Source: Baffinella frigidus (taxonomy: Eukaryota; Cryptophyceae; Cryptomonadales; Baffinellaceae). From it: a stretch of DNA of 12,123 nucleotides. The DNA lies in contig MU646306.1 in NCBI GenBank assembly GCA_026770585.1, positions 1,705,606 through 1,717,728 on the forward strand, written 5' to 3'. The notes under the pieces were generated by a model that worked only from the letters and a program-made list of their open reading frames with translations, made no database searches and was not told where the DNA came from. The translations under genes and the position numbers were made by a program. Below are positions 7,509-12,123 of this stretch, piece after piece (position 1 is the first letter of the stretch; each line of letters starts with the position of its first letter).

Positions 7509-7549
7509 CAAACTTGCCCAGATTTTTTTTTCAAACTTGCCCAGATTTT
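7509..7549 (+). repeat. Direct repeat CAAACTTGCCCAGATTTT, two copies
   Basis: Two identical 18-bp copies (7509-7526 and 7532-7549) separated by a T run, 59-99 bp before the ZPR1-like start codon. The spacing makes them candidates for an upstream element or a small duplication in the 5' UTR. Confidence 0.85.
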
Positions 7550-7607
7550 GTCTGTCTTGAAAAAAAGACACGCTCGAGACAGGTTGTTTGCAAGCAAAAG
7601 ACACGTC

Positions 7608-10600
7608 ATGGCTGCCTCCGACCCTGCCCCCGAGACCGTGGGCGAGCTGCCGGGATTCAAGTGAGTGCCCGCCTCTTCTCCGGTGGCGCTGCTGCATGCC
7701 GGCGCCGCGAGGCCTGCCTTCTCGGAATTTTGCTTTGGTCCCCCGTTGTTCCGCAGAAGGTTTGGTGTCCCGTTGTTAAGCAGAGGGCAACGCTAGAGGA
7801 CACACGCTCTAATGATGACACGCTACGTTCCCCAGCCAACCTAGGAAGTGGACCACCTTGGAATCCAGGGGGTCCCTACCAAGCTCCTTACCGGGCGTAT
7901 CTCCTGCAGACGTTTTAGAGTCGCGCATAAATGCCTCTCTCGTCGTCCCTAAGCGTTTTGGTTGTCGCGCAGGTTCAACCTTGGGCACCAGGAAACGGAC
8001 CGGATTGTCGATGAGCTGGAGCAGATCTGCAAGCAGGTGATGATGAGTGCGGGTGACGCCTGGATGTCAGGCGCATCGGGCATGCACATGCTGTGCTCCA
8101 CCCTCGGCTACGAGGACGAGGGCGAGTTCGAGGTCAGCAATCCAAAGCCCATCAAGCTTGAACCTGCCCATGAACCAGAGTAATTCCATGAGCGGGCGTG
8201 GCGCCGGCGCTGGCTGCCGAAGGAACGCCTGATGGTAGGCTTATCTACGACGGGGGGGGTACTGAAGGGTTGGCCCGGCAGGATGCGATCAAGGCGCCGT
8301 TCAACGAGTTCCTCAAGTCGCTGCCGCACATCGAGACCAAGATCCAGGACGACAACTCTGTGGCGCACGGCAAGCTCGTGTTCCGCATGAAGCCGCTGCA
8401 GCCCTTGGCGGAGCGCAGGATGTACATCAAAAGCTTCAAGGTAGCCCGGCCTCGCCTCTCTTCCATCCCTTGCATTCCTTCCGTGCCGAGCTGCAGCAAA
8501 ATGCGGCGAAGAAGGTGCTGGCCGCATGGCCGAGTTTAGGGTCTCGGCTCAGCATCCCATCCCCAGGCGTTTGCGGCGACCTCTCCCAGCAGCGCTGCCC
8601 CGCAGAGCTGTGGCGGTTGCTGCCGAAAAGCGATGGTTTCACCATGATGGGCAGCGGGGCAGCGCAGTCGCCGTCGCGCGCTGAACCCACCCTCCTCTCT
8701 CCTGGGCCTGTGCAGATCACGGACCGGAAGGACCTGTGGAGAGTGTGCCACAAGTCGCCGTCAGCGGTCATTGAGATCCCCGAGCTGGAGTTCGAGGTGG
8801 GCGCGGACTCGAAGCGCAAGGTCGCGTCCCACCTTAATCCGGGAAGAAGTATTTTTATTTTTAAGAATCTGGCAACGAAAATCCCGCCCCACCCTCCTCA
8901 GAATGCTCGCATCGGATCCGATCGTGCATCTGATCCTCATACTTGAGCACCGCCCTCCGCCTGGATGCATACCGCGGTCGTGTGTTTCAACTTCACCACC
9001 CTCGCCTTTCCACCAGCCACTAGAAGAGAACCAAATCGGGACATGCCACCTGTAGTGAATTCCTCCAGGATAAATCCTCAGGATTTATCACTGGTGAAAT
9101 TGTTTACTCAACTCCACCCCGATTTGGTTCTCTTCGAGTTGCTGGTGGTAGCGTGAAGCGGCCGTCTGTGTCAACTGAATAAACCTCGCCTTTCCCCCCA
9201 GATCTACTCAGTCTATCAAAAAATGTTAAACATCGTGTTTTGAGAAACACTCCGAAATATTCCAAAGGCGACGTTGGCTTTGAAAAGTCGTGAGGCGAGG
9301 GAAATACTCCACGACGTTTTTAAACCTCGCCCCCCCCCCCTCCCAGATCGACTCGATCTACAACCACATCACGGCGGCGATCTACAACCTCTCGATGCAC
9401 ATATCTGCCGCGAAGGGCCAGATGGACGAAAACACTGTAGAAAAGGTCGCCCCCACCCGCCTTTTCGCGTAGCCTCGGGGAAGCCTAGCTCTAGGCTGCA
9501 TCAGTCGTGCATGAGTCGGGTTGGCTGACGATTCTCAAGTTGACATACTGGGTGTGCGGTGCAAATCCGTCAGCTTTGGAGCGGAAAGAGCCCGGCCTTA
9601 ACAAATTGGTGAGACCAAATAGACCGAGTTAGAGCCAGGAACCAGGGCGGTTGCTGCTGGGGCAGAGCACTGCCCCTCGCCTCGCAAAGTTCCCCGGACC
9701 GCTTCCTGCCCGGTGTCCACACGAGAACGCTAGAGGGGCCTATCTATATGTGGGGGAAAAAGTTGTAAATGTTTGTACCAGGATGAGGTAGAGTAACCTC
9801 GTGCCTGGTAAAAATCACACCAGGCACGAGGTTACTCTCATCTTATCCTGGTACAAATTTGAGCATTTGTGTAGTAAAGACTTTAAATGTTCGGTTTTAA
9901 ACAGGCCTCTCGAGCATTCTCGAGTGGGTAGACATCGTCCTGGTTCAAAGAGAGAGAACGCCACTTTATCGCATACATTCATGAAGACACGGCAGTGTCA
10001 AGCTGTACACCCTGCCGAGTTCGATGAAGTCGTGCGCACGTCTCAGCGCTCTCTCAGAAGACTGCGCCACAGTGTTCAGAGTTTGGGATTTCAGAGTGAA
10101 GGACACAACGAAACTCGCCCCCATTCGGGTGCGCCAACCAGGGCAGACGTCGCCCATTGGTTAACTCCAGCGCCCTCGGAGGAGGATCTAGTGAATTTCT
10201 TAGGCAAACTGTTTCAATTTAAAATATTGGATTTCAATCAAACGTTTGCTTTAATATTACCAGTAAACATCGTTCCTCGTAATAAATTTCGTTGCTGAAA
10301 CTGTTTGAATTAAAACAGGTTGACTATGAAATTCTTCTGCCGCAGCAATCAGAAACCACAACGAAAAAATCTTTTTTCGCAGACTAGAATGCGCGCGGAC
10401 GAGGTTTTTTCCTAAATCGGGCGGGTTGTATCCTGAATCCTGAACCCCAAACCAGATCTCGGAAACGGTGGACTCTCTGAACAAGCTGCTTGACGTCGAC
10501 ATGCCTTTCACGCTCAGGTTCCCCTCCACACACGGCTAGGCAGCCACCCAAAATAAATGTTGATTTTAAGATTTTGTGGAGAGGTGGTCACGTGTCGACC

Positions 10601-11281
10601 ATTTAACGTGGTTGATCTGTTGAAAGGTCGGCACGTGACCAACCCAATGAAAATTACTACACAATGAAAACATTGTGACCTTTCAGACGTTTGAACTTGT
10701 GAATTGAACTTGTGAGGTGCTCGATGAGCCTCGTGTGGTGTGCATCCCCTCGCGCCTCTGCCCCCACCTCTCTGGTATCCCTCACACGTCTGCCCCCACC
10801 TGTTCCCCCGTTCTGCGCCTCGGAGCTGTGCGCAGTGATGGTACACGAACGGGGGTGTCCCGGGGTCAGAGGACCCTGCGGCAGTGCTGATTTGCATAAT
10901 AAACACTAAACACTGAACACTGAACACTAAACCCTGAACTCCAACCCCTAAACCCTCAACCCCCAACCCTAAACCCTAAATCCCAAACCCTGAATCCCAA
11001 CCCCCAAACCCTAAACCCCAACCCTCAACCCCAACCCCACACCCCACACCCCAAACCCCAGACTCCACACCCTAAACCGCAACGTGTCCCTGAATGACAG
11101 GATCCACGACCGGACGGGGATCTCAGAGATCCGGCCGGACGACAGGGTCGAGACAGAGTACGGCGGCCCTGCCGAGGAGGACCCCCTGGAGACCGAGGTA
11201 CGAAAGCACGCCCTTGAGGGCGATTCCGGCGTTGACCGATTTCCGGTATTCCGTGGGGTGCTAACCTATGCAATACTGTAG
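7608..11281 (+). CDS. ZPR1-like alpha/beta-domain protein, 7 exons (probable)
   Basis: Exons by frame continuity: 7608-7660, 7973-8132, 8282-8440, 8716-8820, 9347-9445, 10456-10517, and 11101 to 11197, or to a TAG at 11279-11281 if the last GT is not used. Every intron is GT-AG, and all but the first exon end in AG. The spliced product is 245 residues to 11197, or 272 to the TAG. Residues 119-245 resemble the second half of a ZPR1 domain: ITDRKDLWRVCHKS (125-138), IPELEFEVG (145-153), an Ile/Tyr helix IDSIYNHITAAIYNL (160-174), then FTLRIHDRTGISEI (210-223), comparable to the family's FTLILDDPxGNS-type segment. No CxxC zinc finger is present, unlike true ZPR1, which binds eEF1A. Residues 19-71 (LGHQETDRIVDELEQ...) match nothing I recognise. 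The start has a good context (GTCATGGCT). Family assignment is moderate; the exon structure is more secure. Confidence 0.6.
9010..9148. mobile_element. 139-bp palindromic foldback element in intron 4
   Basis: Outer arms 9010-9040 and 9117-9148 pair over about 31 bp with a few mismatches (shared core AGAGAACCAAATCGGG). An inner perfect arm pair GATAAATCC (9069-9077) and GGATTTATC (9081-9089) has the same centre, 9079, so this is one long palindrome. It lies wholly within intron 4 of the ZPR1-like gene. It has no coding content and is likely a MITE. Confidence 0.8.
9182..9243 (+). pseudogene. Decayed duplicate of the exon 5 acceptor and start
   Basis: AACCTCGCC, a C-rich tract, CAG and then ATCTACTCAGTCTATC (from 9202) parallels the true exon 5 border at 9347 (AACCTCGCC, C tract, CCCAG, ATCGACTCGATCTAC). 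The encoded IYSVYQ matches IDSIYN, after which the duplicate diverges and meets a TGA at 9241-9243. It is probably a partial tandem duplication of about 147 bp that is not used. Confidence 0.5.
9772..9857. mobile_element. Near-perfect 86-bp hairpin in intron 5
   Basis: Arms of about 38 bp (9772-9809 and 9819-9857) with a 9-nt loop. The pairing is almost complete; the shared inner sequence is AGAGTAACCTCGTGCCTGGT. It lies within the 1010-nt intron 5. It could be a recently inserted MITE or an RNA hairpin (a small-RNA precursor is possible). The rest of intron 5 shows nothing I can name. Confidence 0.85.
10429..10455 (+). repeat. Telomere-like units forming the intron 5 acceptor
   Basis: TATCCTGAATCC, TGAACCCC and AAACCAG are telomere-type words ending exactly at the AG (10454-10455) that precedes exon 6. 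The repeat supplies the C/T-rich tract before the splice site. Confidence 0.5.
10586..10640. repeat. Inverted repeat with CACGTG cores in intron 6
   Basis: GGTCACGTGTCGACC (10586-10600) and GGTCGGCACGTGACC (10626-10640) are complementary at 14 of 15 positions around a 25-nt spacer. Each arm contains CACGTG. It lies in intron 6. It may be a small foldback element or an E-box/G-box pair; function is unknown. Confidence 0.6.
10903..11079 (+). repeat. Interstitial telomere-like array inside intron 6
   Basis: Starts with AACACTAAACACTGAACACT units, continues with CCCTAAA, CCCTCAA and CCCCAACC units, and ends in CCCCACACC and CCCTAAACCG, about 20 bp before the acceptor CTGAATGACAG of exon 7 (11101). 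C-rich strand on +, the same orientation as the intergenic arrays. Confidence 0.92.
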
Positions 11282-11740
11282 GGTGATAGGGAATGCTGAG
11301 CACGGCGGCCGTGCCGAGGAGGACCCCATGGAGATCGAGGTACAAGCCCCCCCGTTCCGCTACGTGCCCGCCCCCTTCTTTAGTCCCGTCAGACAATAGA
11401 TGACATCCCCATGGTGACCGAGGAACGGGTGGACCCCCTGATTCCGGCGTTGGCCGATTTCCGGTATTGTGTAGGGTGCTACCGTAGGGAATATCGTAGG
11501 GTGGTAGGGAATGCTGAGCAGGGCGGCCCTGCTGAGGAGGACCCCACGGAGACCGAGGTACCCACGCCCCCCCCCCTCTGTGTCGGGCGCCTCTCCCTTT
11601 GACCCTCCGACCTCCGGTGTCGGCACTCGGAAGGTCCGGGGGAGAGACACCCACAACCTCGCTCATAAGGAGCCGCGCTTCCACCTGGGACCACTGGAGC
11701 CCCCCCCCCCCGCTCCGCTGTGCGCCCGCTCCTAATTTAG
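11149..11740 (+). repeat. Tandem duplications of the terminal exon segment and its flanks
   Basis: Copies of a GGCGGCCxTGCxGAGGAGGACCCC segment start at 11162, 11304 and 11522. Each is followed by an identical-phase GAG|GTAC donor-like border (11198, 11340, 11558). A further partial copy at 11404-11418 ends GAG|GAAC, lacking GT, and another decayed trace lies near 11687. Flanks are copied too: ATTCCGGCGTTG at 11223 and 11441, and GTAGGGAATGCTGAGCA-type words before copies 2 and 3. Copies 2 and 3 are preceded by AG and have lengths divisible by three (39 and 36-39 nt), so splicing could add repeated acidic units of the type GGPAEEDPxExE. Confidence 0.8.
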
Positions 11741-11855
11741 TTCCATCAGCTAAGTGATTCTATCTCGGATTTGGCTTGGCATGGGAGGCGATTTTATCTC
11801 AGATTTGGCGCGCGGCATTGGATTTTGTTTAGGGCTATAACAATACCGGCATTTG
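11741..11855. other. Short spacer with a small direct repeat
   Basis: TTCTATCTCGGATTTGGC (11757) and TTTTATCTCAGATTTGGC (11793) are direct repeats about 36 bp apart, each followed by a GCAT word. No gene seen. Confidence 0.55.
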
Positions 11856-11960
11856 TATCCCTTAAGTGACCAGTAGGCTCACACGCCCTACCGTAGGACC
11901 CTAGGACCTACCTAGGACCTCTTGGTGGTCAAATTTGCCTACCTGGTCACTTAAGGGATA
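11856..11960. mobile_element. Foldback/MITE element, family B copy 2
   Basis: Perfect 18-bp terminal inverted repeats (11856-11873 and 11943-11960) containing CCCTTAAGTGACCAG, with TA at each outer edge. Its first 62 or so bases match the reverse complement of the 2361-2466 element with about four differences. The inner right half is more diverged. It has no coding capacity. It lies just downstream of the tandem exon duplications. Confidence 0.85.
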
Positions 11961-12044
11961 GGAAATCCTTGAGCTTGACGCTCCGCCAAATAGATTTATG
12001 GTGACGTGATGAGATGATGCGATAAACGCCTCTCCCTGGGACCC

Positions 12045-12045
<1 letters not shown>

Positions 12046-12123
<78 letters not shown>
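12046..12123. repeat. (GA)n microsatellite at right edge
   Basis: A pure GA run with one GGG interruption near 12089, running to the last base. It mirrors the (TC)n run at the left edge in inverted orientation. Confidence 0.97.

Larger units (their letters stand above)
7029..7607. promoter_or_regulatory. Shared intergenic region of a divergent gene pair
   Basis: The starts of the minus-strand ankyrin gene and the plus-strand ZPR1-like gene face away from each other across 579 bp, so this segment must carry both promoters. Features seen: a GC-rich inverted repeat at 7217-7246 containing a GGGGCGGGGC-type box, AACAACAAAGG and CAACAAAGG words near 7140 and 7180, and a directly repeated CAAACTTGCCCAGATTTT at 7509 and 7532. 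No TATA box was identified with confidence. Apparent frames here overlap each other on both strands and have no domains. Confidence 0.5.

Noticed and set aside
7123-7509. Frames of 128 and 159 codons in the divergent intergenic region
   Set aside because: They overlap on both strands, are proline/arginine-rich from GC composition, and cross the hairpin and the direct repeats. No domain is visible.
8470-8600. Coding-like peptide AELQQNAAKKVLAAWPSL within intron 3
   Set aside because: It may be an alternative exon, but the flanking exons join in phase across the intron and no convincing splice sites frame it.
9801-10298. 165-codon plus-strand frame inside intron 5
   Set aside because: It starts within the hairpin loop region at a non-ATG codon (GTG) and shows no domain. 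The flanking exons join in frame without it. It could be a retained-intron product, but nothing supports that.
11025-11684. 219-codon minus-strand frame with internal peptide repeats (PRSPWG..)
   Set aside because: It is the antisense of the tandem exon duplications and reads into the telomere-like array; its repeats mirror the DNA repeat.
1-12123. CRISPR array or prokaryotic defence system
   Set aside because: The regularly spaced repeats are contiguous telomere-type heptamers or microsatellites with no spacers. Introns and telomere-type repeats show that the source is eukaryotic.

Overview
The window looks like nuclear DNA of a eukaryotic alga with a complex plastid of red-algal origin (a stramenopile, cryptophyte or haptophyte type; I cannot name the genus). 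Three things point that way. Two genes are interrupted by GT-AG introns. Degenerate plant-type telomere repeats (CCCTAAA) lie scattered through the interior. One predicted protein starts with a signal-peptide-like stretch followed by an Ala-Phe cleavage motif (ADA|FV), the hallmark of the bipartite plastid targeting signal in these algae. There are no operons, Shine-Dalgarno sites, rRNA, tRNA or CRISPR features that I can see.

Layout. The window opens with a (TC)n microsatellite and closes with a (GA)n microsatellite. Positions 53-933 hold dispersed and inverted repeats. A single-exon gene on the minus strand (934-1917) encodes a probable plastid NFACT-R protein. Positions 1918-6271 are a gene-poor, repeat-rich block. 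It contains a foldback/MITE-like element, four interstitial telomeric arrays all with the C-rich strand on +, a CT/CTCG microsatellite, a 77-bp direct-repeat pair, a tandem repeat at 5389-5562, and a second copy of the left-hand dispersed repeat carrying an apparent element insertion.

From 6272 the window becomes genic. A two-exon ankyrin-repeat gene on the minus strand (7028 to 6272) is divergently paired, across about 580 bp, with a multi-exon plus-strand gene (7608 to about 11281). I reconstruct seven exons of the latter by reading-frame continuity and AG|GT...AG| borders. The protein resembles the alpha/beta half of ZPR1 proteins (motifs IPELEFEVG and FTLRIHDRTGISEI) but shows no zinc fingers. 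Its introns carry a 139-bp palindrome, a decayed duplicate of the exon 5 acceptor, an 86-bp hairpin, and telomeric repeats abutting the last two 3' splice sites. The 3' end of the gene is followed by tandem copies of the last coding segment, several with intact splice donors. After these comes a second copy of the foldback element seen at 2361, in the opposite orientation.

The three genes do not form an obvious pathway. The most unusual material is the repeat architecture: a terminal-inverted-repeat family present twice, a probable filled/empty insertion-site pair, telomere-derived intron ends, and tandem duplication of a short symmetric exon.
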